This document shows, piece by piece, positions 1-12,850 of a DNA stretch of 64,000 nt. The translations under genes and the position numbers were made by a program. Origin of the DNA: Sinohyriopsis cumingii. Lineage: Eukaryota > Mollusca > Bivalvia > Unionida > Unionidae. Numbering within the stretch: position 1 is the stretch's first letter; each line of letters opens with the position of its first letter. The DNA lies in NCBI GenBank assembly GCA_028554795.2, contig CM068842.1, forward strand, positions 53,643,608 through 53,707,607. The letters run 5' to 3'. The notes beneath the pieces were generated by a model. That model was not told the DNA's origin. It ran no database searches and saw only the letters and a list, made by a program, of their open reading frames with translations.

Positions 1-65
1 GGGAACATAAATGCGCTTTACGTCACTCGCTTTTAAAATGGTTAATTAATTTTGCTTCTTTTTGT

Positions 66-145
66 TGATCCGCGATGGCTCAGTCGTTACAGCGTTGGAC
101 TCGTAACTAGAACAGCGTGAGTTCGATTTCTACCACCGTATCCAT
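66..145 (+). repeat. tRNA-derived SINE head (tRNA-Thr-like)
   Basis: An A-box-like TGGCTCAGTCG near 76 is followed about 44 bases on by a B-box-like GTTCGATTTC. The segment between resembles a tRNA-Thr (CGT) anticodon arm, but the acceptor ends do not pair. I therefore read it as a tRNA-derived SINE head or decayed tRNA copy, not a working tRNA. Confidence 0.5.
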
Positions 146-1294
146 TCATATACGATTTTTTTTGTTTTTGAGTAATTGATGATCTTGGCACAATATGACC
201 TTGCCGTAAAACGCCAAAAATACTATCCAAACTTCTCTGACTTTTGTAATCTATAACATTGCATTGTGTAATACCACGTTTATACTGACTTATTTATATA
301 CAAAAATACATAGATGACCGGTACAATTAAGTGACTAGGTGAGAACTAGAGCAGGAAGTGTTAAGCACGTGACTGAGGACTAAAACCGAATGAGTATTCG
401 CTATTTTTACCGATAGCTTGCCAAACGTTTAATAGGTTACCACCCTTTAAAAATGACTCTCCTAGAGATTGGACTAATTTCCTGACATGAAGTTTATGAT
501 TGTTATATTTCAACGAATACGTTAATTAAGATGGTCCCGTTTTGAGTAAAACGTATAGATTTGCTAAGCGATCATCTAAAACTGCACAAAGAGACTCTCT
601 AAAGTGCTACCAGAATTGAGTATCTCTGAAAATATTCTTTTTAGTGGACCTAGATTGTTCATACTAGAATCCCGTATACAAATATGGCATTCGCAACCTA
701 ACGTACGACATGACACGCAAATAATCTATTCCAATTCACGTTCATAAATCATGGAAGGTGAATGATACCGGAAAACTGATCTAACCTCATTGTCAGATAG
801 ACGTCCTTTTGAACGAGCAGGAAGTATTTATTGCCAATGTGTCTTCTTGACTATGAATAACCTTATCGTGTGTTTTATTGAATGGTAATAAGGTACGATA
901 CAATTATAATGTGCCATAATAGTCTACGTTCCGCATTTATTTGGATCACGGAGAAACTAAAAATTATTTTCATTCGCATCATCTGTTAAGTTTTCCAAGT
1001 CAACCCAGTCTCTACAAGATAAGGTATTTGATCATGTACATATATATGGACAGGCACCATGGAAGACAGACATCTATTAATATGAGATAATGTTCGTTCT
1101 AAATACAAGTAAAAGAATAAAATAAATCATATTTTCAATCACGCAATATCCAAAAATATTTTGTGTTGAAAAAAGAAAACACAACTTATATTGTCATCTT
1201 CTTTACTGCCTTGCCACCAGACCTTCAAGTAATTTTCAAGTAAAAGTAGTTACAAATTAATTTCGTATGCGAATATAACTCGTGTTGCTATTTA
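146..1294. other. intergenic, no gene seen
   Basis: AT-rich DNA with many stops in all frames and ordinary CpG frequency. No coding pattern, RNA gene or mobile element could be supported. Confidence 0.6.
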
Positions 1295-1432
1295 TTAAAA
1301 GGTTACCTCACGTATTAAAAGTATTTGATACGCATTAAAACGTTATGTCATGTTTTAAAAGATTATGTCACGTTTTAAAATGTTATGTCACGTATTCAAA
1401 GGTTATATCACATATTAAACGTTAAGTCACTT
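1295..1432. repeat. degenerate 20-bp tandem repeat, 7 units
   Basis: Units begin with TTAAAA (or close variants) at 1295, 1315, 1335, 1355, 1375, 1395 and 1415 and carry GTTATGTCACG in the second half. The period is exactly 20 bp with many substitutions, so the array looks old. Confidence 0.8.
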
Positions 1433-4083
1433 CTTATGAGGCTGATGCCAAATATTAACTTGAGTGTCAACTACTAAATACTAGAATAAACTATCATATC
1501 ATACCACGATTATTATTAGAATATTTAATTTCATATCAGTGTTCTAGACAAAGATTCAATATTTGAGTATATGACGAGTGGCATTAAAATTGCATGTGGT
1601 GGAAATTACTTCGGTGAAAGCCTTATATGTGTCGTGTAAATTATTTGGCTGAAAACTTTATGCGTGGTGTAAATTATTTAAATGGATGAACTGAAACTTA
1701 TGCTCATTCCGAGAAAAAGGATAGCTTACATTCGTACGACACAATGTCTCACATTCTTCAACAAAGTCGAATTCATCGGAAGACTCCATAGACCCAGATC
1801 TGCCGTCGAATAATGCACCGGCTGGTATGGTTCTATGCAGCTTTCTAGGAGTAACAAGTGGAACAATTATCATAAATCCTAAACTTTGGCGCAATATGCG
1901 ACGGCATAACAAGTGTTCTATGTTGTTTGCAGTTAGGCACAACTTATAACCGTGAATAAACGATACCAGATTTTCAGGATGTTTTCGTTCCGTAAATTTA
2001 ATGGATGGCGTGAAAAACATAGAGGACATCCACGTTATTCAGTTAATATAGGAAATATGTTTCAAATGAAGGCGACTACTTTTGTGTTGGAGAGTGCAGT
2101 GTATTATTATACCCATAGTGATAGTTCTACTACTATTGCATTGGCTAGTGTTATTCCACCAATGGTATACTATATTCAAGAGAATTATTTGCGTTTGTAT
2201 TTTTGCTAGTACTTATTATCGCAGGAATTTTTTTACCAGCACCAGCACCATCTACTTTTCTTGCTATTATCATTGTCTGAATATATCCATTTGGAGAATA
2301 AGCCGATGGAAGAAACAGAGACCGTTTTACAGCAACAAATATTAAAGAGCATAATTTTTCTGCAAAAATAAGAAGAGGAAAAGTACAATTTGTAGGAGAG
2401 ATATTTTTATTTGGATGAGTGCTGCATCTACTGATTTTTTAGCATCGATAAAACGGATTACAGTCCTAGTCGGTGTATAAAGTAGTCAGCGTTCCATTTT
2501 CCTTCGTCAATTTTATTTATCCGTAACCTGAAATAGTTCGTCTAATGCGGGCACGTGTTTACCACATAAGAAAGAGGTGAATATTTTGCTGACCTAAAGG
2601 GACTATTGAAGTATATAACAAGTATGTATTCATCAGTCAAACCTAGTAATTTTCCTATTGATAATTGACCTTTTGTCACGTTTGTGATGCAACAATTATT
2701 CAAGCAAAACCTTCTCTAATATTACAACATTACTAAAACCCAGTTATAAGCAATACTTAAGCGCCCCTTAGCTGGTTATAACCGACAAAAAACATAAGTA
2801 GAAAAGTAAATTAGTGTGAAAATCTGGCATTGAAATTGAATTCACTTATTTTTTTTTAATTAAGATCATAGATTTCCAAGAACAATATCAGGGGAATCTC
2901 ACCTCAGAAAAATTGTCTCGATATTACTGTTGAACTTCTATGAATTCTAGAAACTTGTTTTGCTGAGCAATTATAGTAAAAGTTTCATGAGTTTTACGCC
3001 AGGTGATATTGGAAGAATATTGAATAAGCAAATGCTGGATTAATATAGTCATCGTATAATCACCTGTTAACAAAGATACCATTACCTCAAAGCAGTTCGA
3101 TTTAGTGAACTCTTTCCTTGGCAAAGCATCGAAATAGAATGGTATGGTGGGAAATGAAACTGTATGCCAGTCTAGGAATATAACATTACGTCGCCATTTT
3201 GTATTGGGATGGTATAACGATAATAGGAATTTAATGTTAAAAGCGTCCATTGAATTAACATTGTGGTACAGTTGGAACTAGGGGAATTTAATATTGTCGG
3301 TCGGTATGTCAACTATGGGAATTTAATAATGGCTGAGCTGGAATAGAGGTTATCGGATTTTAAACTTAGGCTGCCATTTTGAAAAGATGTCACAATTCGG
3401 GTTATAGGAACTTAATGATAAATACAAACACAGAGTTAACACTGTGGGCCGGAAAAGCGGTTATGTAAAATTTAAATTAGAATTGGTCCAGTAATGGGTT
3501 ATATGAATTTAACATTTAGCATTGTAGGGATCGTGCTGGTTGTTCCCTGTATCGAAGTTTATCGAATCCTTGTGGTCCTTAAAGCCCAAATCCGAAGAGA
3601 CTAAGACCATCCCCCCTACATATACGCACATATATGTTTGTGTGTGTCTTTTCTTACTTCCTTTTTTTTACATATTAAGATGCAATTGAAATTTTCCGAT
3701 TCGGAATAATGGCTTAGCTAATCCGTTTCCAAAGTAACGTGAGCCTCCGATCAGCTAGTCTCGCAAAAGTTAACGAGTTGAAACATCCACTTCGAATGTA
3801 TCATCATTACTATCGCAAGAAATAAATGCAAAAGAGTTCACGTATATTTATCTGCTCATAAAATTTTCTCTTTTCTGAGATTATACAGATTGCATGTTTT
3901 GGGTCAATAAACACACGATACAAATGCAAAATCCGTTTGATTTGGGTGAACAGTAAAACAGCACGTCAGAACATCTAAGGCGCGTGAAATGTAATACTGA
4001 TACACGAATACTGTCGCATTAATACAATTGGTCCAACACTTACGTGCGTGCATTTTTATGTACAAATAAGCATTAGTATCTCT
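1433..4083. other. intergenic, no gene seen
   Basis: AT-rich. Short open frames at 1658-2029 (minus), 1952-2209 (plus) and 2924-3250 (minus) look like chance: they resemble no family and lack splice context. Around 3250-3520 short runs such as GGAATTTAAT recur loosely, which may be a decayed repeat. Confidence 0.5.
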
Positions 4084-4180
4084 GGAAACGCCTAGCGAGG
4101 TAATTGTAAGTACAATTTTTATAAGTCTTTGGTATGACTCGGCCGGACTTCGAACTGGCGACCTCCCGCATCCGGATTTT
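4084..4180 (-). repeat. SINE family A fragment
   Basis: This aligns by eye with the middle of the SINE at 7345-7531, sharing AGTCTTTGGTATGACTCGGC and the following B-box region in the same order. It is a truncated and diverged copy. Confidence 0.6.
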
Positions 4181-6120
4181 TAGATGCATTGAAAATGCTG
4201 AATGTTTTGAGGTCCATTAAATGCAATTCAGATCGGAAAACATTAGAAAGGATTTGATCTCTTATTTACGCACTCTCCTATAGTATGCTAATATTACAGG
4301 GGATGCCGCTGATTTATTAAGACTCGAAATACTGCAACATGAAGAATTGTAACTAGAGTTAACCTTAGGGCTTCTACTAACAATATTTAAAGATAATTCA
4401 GTTGGCTCCAATTATTGGAAAGAAGACACTTTCTTCAACCCATACCTTTCACACTTGCATACGGTTATCCTCCCTCTTTCACAAGAACATGTACACCGGT
4501 TAGTTGGTCGCGTAACACAATATATTTTGAGAAAGAATAAAATAATTATCAAAAAGTACTTTCACACTAGTAATCTCGAGAATTTCTAATATTTTATATT
4601 AAAAATTTGGAACACTCTGCCAGATCCAAGAAATCATCAAACAGATTATTTCATATTTAAACGTACATTTTTAACTAAACAAAATCAGGTCTCAATATAG
4701 CGTTATACTGGTATCAGGAGTTTATCAATGAATCATATTATGATAAGAAATAACAGCAGTGAATTAGATAATACTATATTTTGAAATTTTCTAGCTGATA
4801 GTCTCTTGTACACATGTGGAGAGGACGATAAGAGTGCCTACCATTGTAGTTTTAATTGTAAGAAACATAAATTTAAGCATCAAGACTGAGACTAATGCAT
4901 TGCTTAAAGATTTCGAAAATCGTCTAGGTCAAATTATGTTCATCAACGTGGTTTGTCCCACTGATAGCAATAGTGAAAACCTTAAATAAGCTGTTTGTCT
5001 TCTCTATGGTTCCAAATATATTACACCCTTCATTCAAACATCAGTTAAAGCGCATCTTCGCGTCTTCGTCATTTCGCAAGCTTTACACTGTGTTTACGTC
5101 CACCTTTGAAAACAGACTCTCTGCCGCAACCCACCTCTAATTATATAGCAATTTTAAAGGGTCTATCTTTAAAGCTGTAAAAAGAGTTGTGCGATTACAC
5201 GCTGCACACAGACACGTACCGTATAAACTTATTTCCGCCTTCCTTTTCATTGAAAATCGTGGAGATATCTAAAAGTGTAACATGTGATAACGCGGGTCCT
5301 TTAGGTGCAACGCCCGATTGCACGTGTATATAATGGCACAAAACAACCATTATTCTTCAAGATAATTGCTTCAGACCTGTCTATACCATTGGAAAATTGA
5401 TGATGCCATTGACGATCATTACACGTTATCACTGATAAGGATGTTGTCAGCGCTTGTCTTGTGTGTCTGAAGGGAGCACATGTAAATTACTGAAAAAAAG
5501 GAACGTTGATTTTTTTTACATGTCTAACATGATTCATTCCTAATTTTTAAGAATATTAGATTTTGACATCAAGCGGTTAAGTCCATCTAGTATAAATAAA
5601 TATATATCTAGGGCATATATCTCTGTATACGTTATACTCAGATTCAAACAGTATACACCAAAATTTGTATTCGCATAATGCGTCGTCAGATCAGTGTCAT
5701 AGTAAATTATTTGATACTGTCAGTAAACTTATGTGTCTGCAGTATCGAATAAAGGCCTATAAGGGCCCTAATCACTGAAATAGTATGGTGCCCCTTCCCC
5801 TTTCCTACAAAATGTGAAACTAAAAAAAAAACAAAAGAAAACAACAACAACAAAAAAATATCTATAAAGATGGGAAAATACCAGTGTTGCCATCATTCCA
5901 AATCAAAATGCTCGTACATTCAGATCGAAATGGTCATATATAATTCATTCAGTTTTATTATTAACAATTAATTTGAATTTTTTTCTGGTGCCCCTGTTGG
6001 GCTGGTACCCCAAGTACGTGCCTATCGTATATAATGGGTAATTTGGGTAACGAAGCCAAATCAGTGTTTATTCTTCTCCCAATTGGGTCAGCGTTATGCG
6101 CGGACACAAATGGTTCAATT
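4181..6120. other. intergenic, no gene seen
   Basis: CpG is common here: I count 18 CG dinucleotides in 5041-5340. No gene-like frame or mobile element was recognised. Confidence 0.5.
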
Positions 6121-6144
6121 ACCACACACACACACACACACACA
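6121..6144. repeat. (CA)n microsatellite
   Basis: Uninterrupted CA dinucleotides. The overlapping short frames at 5961-6288 are produced by the repeat. Confidence 0.9.
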
Positions 6145-7301
6145 AATAACACAAAGAAACAAATTTATCACTCAGTTATTTATTTGTCTTTGAGACCTCA
6201 TTGTATGAGAACACCTAACATACTGGAAATAATCATTCTAATCAAAATTATATTTCCCTTCATATACTCGTCGCTTTTATGTGTATAAAATAGCCCATCC
6301 GAGAGCAAATAGAGGATTTTATTCCGTTATGCTGGCGCTCTATCACGTGATTGTTTAATTATAATAACATTACCTGAGCTTCCATAAAATTGGTCTCCCT
6401 TCATTGGAGGATAAGTATGGACTAGGAAGTCTGTCATATTGCTATTTTGCAATCATTGGGAACTGTTAAAACGTCCAGGAAGTTGGTCAATCAAAATAAT
6501 GGCGCCGTACGTCATCTAGTTTTAAAATGATTCGTTATCCATTATGTCTGTTCATCGCACCATGTAATAACGAGTTTGTATTACCAGGGCACATATAGTA
6601 CAGTAAGTGCGAAGAGTGAAAACTATGACAGGAAATGCGAAGGAAGCATATGGCCGAAGATTATGGGGCGAGACCTAGATGGACAATTCACTACGAGAAG
6701 CCTTTGTAATGGATAGCCAATTTAACTCTGTTCAGTTTGAGTCCAACTCTTTTGTCACTTTGCATACATATCCCGTTTTAATTTTTGACATTCCGTTTCA
6801 CAAATAATTCGTCTAAATGCTAATTCTATGCGGCATTTTATTTGTAAATACAGACCTCTACTTAGCCATACTGTTTTCTTTAGATTCCTCGTGATAGGCA
6901 ATTTTAGCGGTGACTTGTTTAATTCAACTGTTGAATTGCGGGACTTAGTTTTTAGAATTATATAAATTTAATGATGGTACCACACATGTTAATAAAGTTG
7001 CAGCTCATTCTGGTGTACATCATACAATATTGCCACATATACAGATTTAGAAAGTTTTGCTTACATTAGAGATAATGCCAGGTATATGAAAGGAACCCTA
7101 TTGATATACAGTGAGAAGCGCACTCCGTCAAAGTTCAATTCGTATATCAAGATAATAATAAGCAACTTAGATTTCGATCTGCTTGCACATTATGCGATGA
7201 TAGATCTCGGTACATGTTTTTGTAGTTGGATTCGGTTTATAAGCGAGCATGTACGGTATGGCTAAAACGTTTCCAGAATAGGATTGGTTATTCTAGCGTG
7301 C
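6145..7301. other. intergenic, no gene seen
   Basis: AT-rich DNA with no recognisable coding or repeat structure. Confidence 0.5.

Positions 7302-7337
<36 letters not shown>
7302..7337. repeat. (GT)n microsatellite
   Basis: A CG-GT dinucleotide run that lies next to the 3' end of the minus-strand SINE copy that follows. It may be that SINE's tail. Confidence 0.9.
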
Positions 7338-7338
<1 letters not shown>

Positions 7339-7344
7339 TAGCAG

Positions 7345-7531
7345 TGTGGCATCATGCCGCAGACATATTATCCTGACACAAGGCCGAGCAGTCCTAACAC
7401 TAACCTCTTAATGCTGAGCGCCAAGCGAGGCAGATGTTAGTACCATTTTTGCAAGTCTTCGGTATGACTCGGCTGGGGGTCGATCCCGCATCCGAGGTGG
7501 ACGCGCTGACCACTAGGCCACCGGAGCGGTC
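7345..7531 (-). repeat. tRNA-derived SINE, family A
   Basis: Read on the minus strand, an A box TGGCCTAGTGG and a B box GGATCGACCCC form a tRNA-like head. The conserved body follows, with CTCAGCATTAAGAGGTTAGT and then GTGTCAGGATAAT. The same head and body occur at 34945-35129 on the plus strand and in part at 4084-4180, so this is a dispersed family. The core resembles SINEs I associate with molluscs (recollection, not a search). Confidence 0.8.
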
Positions 7532-8019
7532 TATTTTAGCGTGTCGTATATAAATATGTCCATTGCAACCTTACATGCAATACGATTTGAAATTTTAATC
7601 ACGATCGCAAATCGTGGACGTATAATGATCCACTAAAATTAATTTAGCTGATTGTTCAAACACCGTTCATTTGAAGGTTACTTTAAATGTTAAGTGAAAG
7701 ACAATATTGTACAAGCACAATTTTTCTCTGGCATATTTTCAACGTTCTTTTTTTTTTTTGGGGGGGGGTAAACTGTAATCAGTTTCATTCTGGTCTATTG
7801 TAAACTATTGCAAGCTCTTCCTCTTTGTAGACTACCCCATATCGAACAGATCATTAAGTAACCAAATCTTTCAACCTATCTCATATTTATATAGATGTCA
7901 CTATTTGTGAAAACTATTCAAAAGGTTATGTTAGGTCTTATGCTGGTTACACCCTGTGATAATCTATACATAATATATTCTTTTAAAACTTCGGACATAA
8001 AACTTACGTGATATTGTTG
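7532..8019. other. intergenic, no gene seen
   Basis: AT-rich, with a T-run and G-run near 7750-7768. The exact 3' end of the neighbouring minus-strand LINE falls somewhere near 7980-8020 and could not be fixed. Confidence 0.4.
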
Positions 8020-8026
8020 GCATCCG

Positions 8027-8173
8027 TTAGTCTCGAGAGACGATGGAACTGCACCCATGAGAGATGTCCCGGTTGGTGGTTGTGCAGCGTCTGCTGTGGC
8101 TAAGTAGTCCAATGCGGGAGTGGCAGTCCCTGCTGGACTTGCTGAACTTGAAGGTTGCGTCAGGTGTTGGTTA
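8027..8173 (-). pseudogene. LINE ORF C-terminal zinc-finger tail, cut off by a TAA
   Basis: This continues the reverse transcriptase frame past the TAA at 8171-8173 for 47 codons to a second TAA at 8027-8029. It keeps RDCHSRIGLLSHSRRC, the C2H2-like tail of these elements. The first cysteine pair is lost: the expected Cys-x2-Cys reads Phe-Ser-Lys-Ser, each change explained by one base. One nonsense mutation plus two substitutions therefore disable the tail. The comparison with the intact motif comes from knowledge of the family, not an alignment. Confidence 0.7.
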
Positions 8174-10380
8174 GAGCTGCTTTTTCTTCCTCTGCGATCG
8201 TCTTTCATCAGCTAGCAAGCGTTGCTTGTCCTCTCCGGCTTTCAGACCAACGATCAGAGCATGTCGCCAGCTTGATCTGTCTACAGCGAGCTCTTCCCAG
8301 GTGTTGACATCGATATCAAGGGCTTTCATGTCGTGCTTACAGACATCATTGAAGTGGAGATGTGGCCGTCCAATCGACCTTTTGCCAGAGGCGAGTTCCG
8401 AATAAAGAATGTCTTTGGGGATCCGTCCGTCATCCATCCGACGTACATGGCCCAGCCATCTGATGCGGCGTTGGCGGAGGAGTGTGATCATGCTGGGAAT
8501 CTTGGCACGCTCGAACACCTCGTTGTTTGTTACTCGATTGCTACAGGTGATCCCGAGTATACGTCGGAGGCACCGCATTTGAAAGGCGCTCAGTCTTTTC
8601 TCTTGTGAGGCGTACATAGTCCAGGTTTCACTGGCGTATATGAGAGTGCTTAGCACGCATGCACGGTACGCGGTGATCTTAGTGTTCATGGTCAGCATGC
8701 TGTTGTTCCACACTCTCTGCGACAACCTGGAGAGAGTTGTTGATGCCTTTCCGATCCGCTTGTTGAGCTCAGCATCGAGCGAGAGGTTGTTGGTGATGGT
8801 AGAGCTGAGGTACATGAACTGACGCACCACCTCAAGTTCGTAGTTGTTGATGATGATGCTTGGGGGGTCCGCGTCCTGAACCATCACATTTGTTTTCTTT
8901 AGGCTTATGGTTAACCCAAACTCATCGCATGCTTTAGCAAAGCGGTCCATCAGGCGCTGAAGCTCAGCTTCTGTGTGGGTGGTTAGAGCAGCATCGTCTG
9001 CGAAGAGCATGTCCCTGATGGTTACTTCACGCACTTTGCTCTTTGCCTTCAGTCGTGCCAGGTTGAACACTCTGCCGTCTGATCGTGTGTGCAGGTAAAT
9101 CCCTTCTGTGGACGTCCCAAAGGCATGCTTGAGCAGGACTGCGAAGAAGATGCCGAAGAGCGTGGGGGCAAGGACACAGCCCTGTTTAACTCCACTGCGG
9201 ATGTCAAAGGGGTCGGATGTTGAGCTATCGTACTGCCCTGTGCCTTTCATGTCATCGTGGAAGGACTGGATCATGCTTAGCAGCTTTGGAGGGCAACCAA
9301 TTTTCACCAGGATTGTGAAGAGTCCGTCTCTGCTGACCAGATGGAATGCCTTGTTAATGTCTATAAAGGCCAGGAAGAGGGGTTTATGTTGTTCTCTGCA
9401 TTTTTTCTGCAGTTGCCTGACAGAGAAGATCATGTCGATTGTGGACCTCTCTGCGCGGAACCCGCACTGCGACTCTGGGTAAACTCTGTCAGCAAGAGTC
9501 TGCAGTCTGTTCAGGATGACGCGTGCGAAAACTTTACCCACGATGCTGAGAAGTGATATGCCCCTGTAGTTGTTGCAGTCGCTTCTGTCGCCCTTGGTCT
9601 TGTACAGGGTTATGATGTTAGCGTCTGTCATGTCCTGAGGCACTGCACCCTCCTCCCAGCACTGGCAGAGGAGGTCGTACAGGTGTGTGGGCAGCACGCT
9701 ACATCCGCACTTGATGAGTTCTGCTGTGATGCCATCCTTCCTTGGGGCTTTACCTAGGGACAGTTTCTCTAAGGCCTTCCTTAGTTCGTCTACAGTAGGT
9801 TTCTCGTCCAGTTCGGCCATGAGAGGGAGATTTTCAGTGGTGTTGAGGGCATCATTGGTCACGTGGTTCTCTTTGGAGCACAGTTCGGAGTAGTATTCCA
9901 CCCAACGCTTCATCTGCTTGCCCTTGTTGTGGATGGTATCGCCTGTGGCAGACTTCAGTGGTGCTGTCAGTTTCTTCGTGGGACCCATTGCTTTCTTTAT
10001 GCCATCGTACATGCCTCTGATGTTTCCAATATATGCTGCTGACTGGATACTCTGACAGAGCTGAAGCCAGTATTCATTGGCACACTGCCGTGCTAATCTC
10101 TGCACTTTGCTTCTGGTAGACCTGTATGCCTGTAGTGTCTTCTGGCAGGGGGGGGGTCGCTTGTATTGCAGGTGAGCACTGCGACGCTCTTCAATGGCTG
10201 GCATGAGTGTGGCAGAGTTAGCCTCAAACCAGTCATTGTTGTTTGATTGCTTTTTACCAAAGATCCGTGTGGCTGTGCTGTATACAGTCTCTCTGATGTG
10301 ATCCCATCTTCCTTTGGCACTGCCGTTGGGAGGTTCTGAGTCAAACGTCTTGGAAAGAGCATAGGTGAATTCCTCAGCCT
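8171..10380 (-). pseudogene. LINE reverse transcriptase (RTE-like), 5' deleted
   Basis: A long minus-strand frame. The first Met gives 677 residues, but the frame stays open upstream to about 10380, where it meets the endonuclease fragment out of frame. Visible are the fingers motif (GKAPRKDGITAELIK), RNNYRG-like NYRGISLLS, motif A FIDINKAF with its Asp kept, SGVKQGCVLAPTLF, the catalytic FADD at about 8992-9005, and the C-terminal LGHVRRMDDGRIPK region. The second conserved Asp after AF is His here. Expected role: target-primed reverse transcription of the element RNA. The frame ends at a premature TAA at 8171-8173. Confidence 0.85.
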
Positions 10381-10874
10381 TGTCTGGATATGATGTCGCC
10401 CAGCAAAATCAAGTTCTTTTCCTTGGGAATTTTGTCGATGAGCGAGTTTAACTCATCATAAAACTCATCCTTGGTATCTGTGGAGGATCTTAGTGTGGGA
10501 GCGTAAATGCTGATCAGGTTGACAGGCCCGTTTGTGGTGTGGAGGCGGAGGGATAGCAGTATTCCATTTCCTTGATGGCAGGGTTCTATCATCCCCAGCA
10601 GAGTGTTCCTGACAGCGAATCCAGCACCAAACTCTCTGGCTTCATCTGCGCTCTTTCCTTGCCAGAAGAATGTGTAGTTCTTTTCTCCGAGGGACCCAAA
10701 ATCTGGTAGTCGTGTTTCCTGTAGTGAGGCGATGTCGACCTGGAGCCTTGCAAGTTCGTCGTTGATGACTGAAGTCTTACGAACATCACTGATTGTCTGG
10801 AGATCATCTGAAAGCCCAGTCAGCATGGTCCGGACATTCCAGGTACCTAGCTTGAGGATTGAAGTCTTTTTTTT
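10374..10874 (-). pseudogene. LINE endonuclease domain, N-terminal part only
   Basis: The frame opens upstream of the first Met with LGTWNVRTM, the start of the exonuclease-endonuclease-phosphatase fold. It carries IASLQETRLP (the catalytic Glu) and ISIYAPT, and stops just after LILLGD. The normal GDFN continuation, the domain's second half and the SDH motif are absent. The sequence jumps directly into the linker before the reverse transcriptase, in another frame, near 10380. This is an internal deletion of roughly half the domain plus a frame change. The intact domain would nick target DNA. Confidence 0.8.
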
Positions 10875-11692
10875 ATTTTTATTTTGTTATTTCTTGGTGC
10901 AGTAGTTGCAGTCCGCTTGTCAGGTACTCGCGTACCTTAAGCCTTACGCACCCAGCAAGGCAGGCGAACTGTGGCGGGACGGCACCTTATTGGCTGGGGC
11001 TGCCCAGTTTGAGGCGGACGGTAGCTGTCCAGTGAAACATGTTGGTCTCTCCCACCGTCAGAAGCAACCCCTGGTGTCTGGCTCTACGCCAATCGAGCGG
11101 TGACTTATAACCGGTAAACTGCTGCTTCCCGTGTTGTGTCGACGCTGTGGAGCGAAGCTCAAGTGTCTTCTCCAGGGTGCAAGCCTGGGCAGGGTGATAT
11201 GGAGAATCAACTGTTGCCCATGCAGCTGATCCCCCCTCTCCACGCAGCTGATGGCTCCAAAGGAAAGGACAAGCCGATACGTCATGGCACCAGCTGCGTC
11301 GCAGGAGTTGCCGAGATGACACTGAAATCAATGCCAAGTCGCCTTAGGGACTCCGTCTCCGGATTTTCTGTTGGGGTTTACTCCCTTAGCCTTTCCCATG
11401 AGAGGGTATAGTCACAAGGCAGCGAAGGTTTGAAATCGGAGTTTACCTTCTCCTAGATAGGCGACCACCCAAGGTTAGCGAGCTCCATCTGCCCGAAGCA
11501 TCTGGTTTTGAGGCGCCAGAAGCTCGCCTGTCATCCCTTCTCCAGTCAGTTTAAATAGGTTCCGCCACTCCTGAAGGCCTGGAGCTGGATTTGGTTGTCA
11601 GAGGCTCTATCAGACGCAAGCCACTGGGAGATTTCCAAGGGAAGTGGGTGCTTATCTCCCACATCCGCCCCTGGCGATGACAACCCTTGAAA
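10875..11692 (-). other. probable LINE 5' leader
   Basis: GC-richer than the flanks, without a frame I recognise, lying between the endonuclease start and the microsatellite. I assign it to the LINE from position and composition only. Short frames here (10906-11411) look like chance. Confidence 0.4.
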
Positions 11693-11694
11693 CC

Positions 11695-11780
<86 letters not shown>
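11693..11780. repeat. (CA)n(TA)n compound microsatellite
   Basis: About 13 CA units followed by about 31 TA units. The frames spelling Ile-Tyr, Thr-His and Cys-Val repeats here are artefacts of the microsatellite. Confidence 0.95.
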
Positions 11781-11784
<4 letters not shown>

Positions 11785-12754
11785 CCACCATGTCGGCCAA
11801 TTATGCGCGAAGGGGACTTATGCGAAACAATACGTCATTTCTGTAAACATTGGATCACGTGTTATTTTGGGCGAAAATCCATTTTGTATTCACGAAAAAA
11901 CCGATCATGCTTTAATTAAGAATAGTGATATTTATAATGTGTACAAAAATATCCCACATATCGACTCGAAATGCATCTGAAAATGTGATTTCTAAATGTC
12001 AACATGAAGACACGCTCCGTGACCTTCTTGAACCTGTAACCCAGAAAATCCTATTTACTATGTATCTGTTAGAATCATGCGAATAAATACATTATATTAA
12101 AGATGGAAATGTAATTCTTAAATAAAATTCTGCATTTTAATCCAAGTTTACATTTTTGCAAGAAGTTGTTCCACACATACAAAAGCGTATGCTACCCAAC
12201 ATTACAACTTGCCGCTAGAACGGAATTCTCAACAAATTCCCTGGCATATATTCTGTTTCTAAATTCTTTAGTTTTTGTCCCCATAAACAAGATGTTTTAA
12301 ACGCATTACATGCTATTCATTGTTGTTTCTTTTCCACATCATAGCTTATTTTTTTAATAAAATGTTGAACTTTACTAATTTTTTTACAAGATCGGTTTAG
12401 TTTGTTTAATATATCTTGCCATTGGTACGCTTAATTTTGTAAAAACCAGCCATTCGACCCAAATGCTGACGGAAACAGTCCAAAGTAATGTATCTCATTT
12501 CCATTGCCCGATTACTAAACATTTTCAAAGATGTGTGCAGAATAGGCCGACATATCGAGTGTCATGAAAACACGGGGATGATATCCCATGTGTCCAAAAT
12601 AAACATTATTTTGAACAGAATAGAATGGTGACAACTGCCTCTTTTCAAATGGTAAGTATTGCAGTATTGTTGTTCGTCATTTGGTCGAATTCGCAAGCGT
12701 TTGCTTCAGTACTGGAGACGGAAACCTTAGGTTTGCATTAATTCCCGCCAGCAT
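11781..12754. other. intergenic, no gene seen
   Basis: AT-rich, stop-dense in all frames, no repeat recognised. Confidence 0.5.
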
Positions 12755-12849
<95 letters not shown>

Positions 12850-12850
12850 G
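12755..12850. repeat. (TG)n(TA)n compound microsatellite
   Basis: Eight or so TG units run into a TA tract of about 70 bases. It is arranged like the microsatellite at 11693-11780. Confidence 0.95.

Larger units (their letters stand above)
8020..11692 (-). mobile_element. RTE-like non-LTR retrotransposon (LINE), internally deleted
   Basis: A minus-strand LINE with, in order, a GC-richer leader, an apurinic-type endonuclease fragment, a reverse transcriptase and a C-terminal zinc-finger-like tail. The endonuclease resembles the CFDP2/RTE type and the RT ends in the LGHVRRM and GRP motifs typical of such elements. The 5' side abuts a (CA)n(TA)n microsatellite. The second half of the endonuclease is missing and the RT has an in-frame stop, so the copy cannot be autonomous. 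The exact ends and any target-site duplication could not be determined. Confidence 0.85.

Noticed and set aside
1658..2345. Overlapping frames near 2 kb on both strands as genes
   Set aside because: Unremarkable composition, no family resemblance, and the frames compete with each other.
7450..7531. A functional tRNA gene on the minus strand
   Set aside because: It has A and B boxes but continues into a conserved SINE body shared with 34945-35129, and the acceptor stem does not close.
8333..9893. Plus-strand frames across the LINE
   Set aside because: Shadows of the minus-strand reverse transcriptase.
11546..11980. Frames with Ile-Tyr, Thr-His and Cys-Val runs
   Set aside because: Translation of a CA/TA microsatellite.
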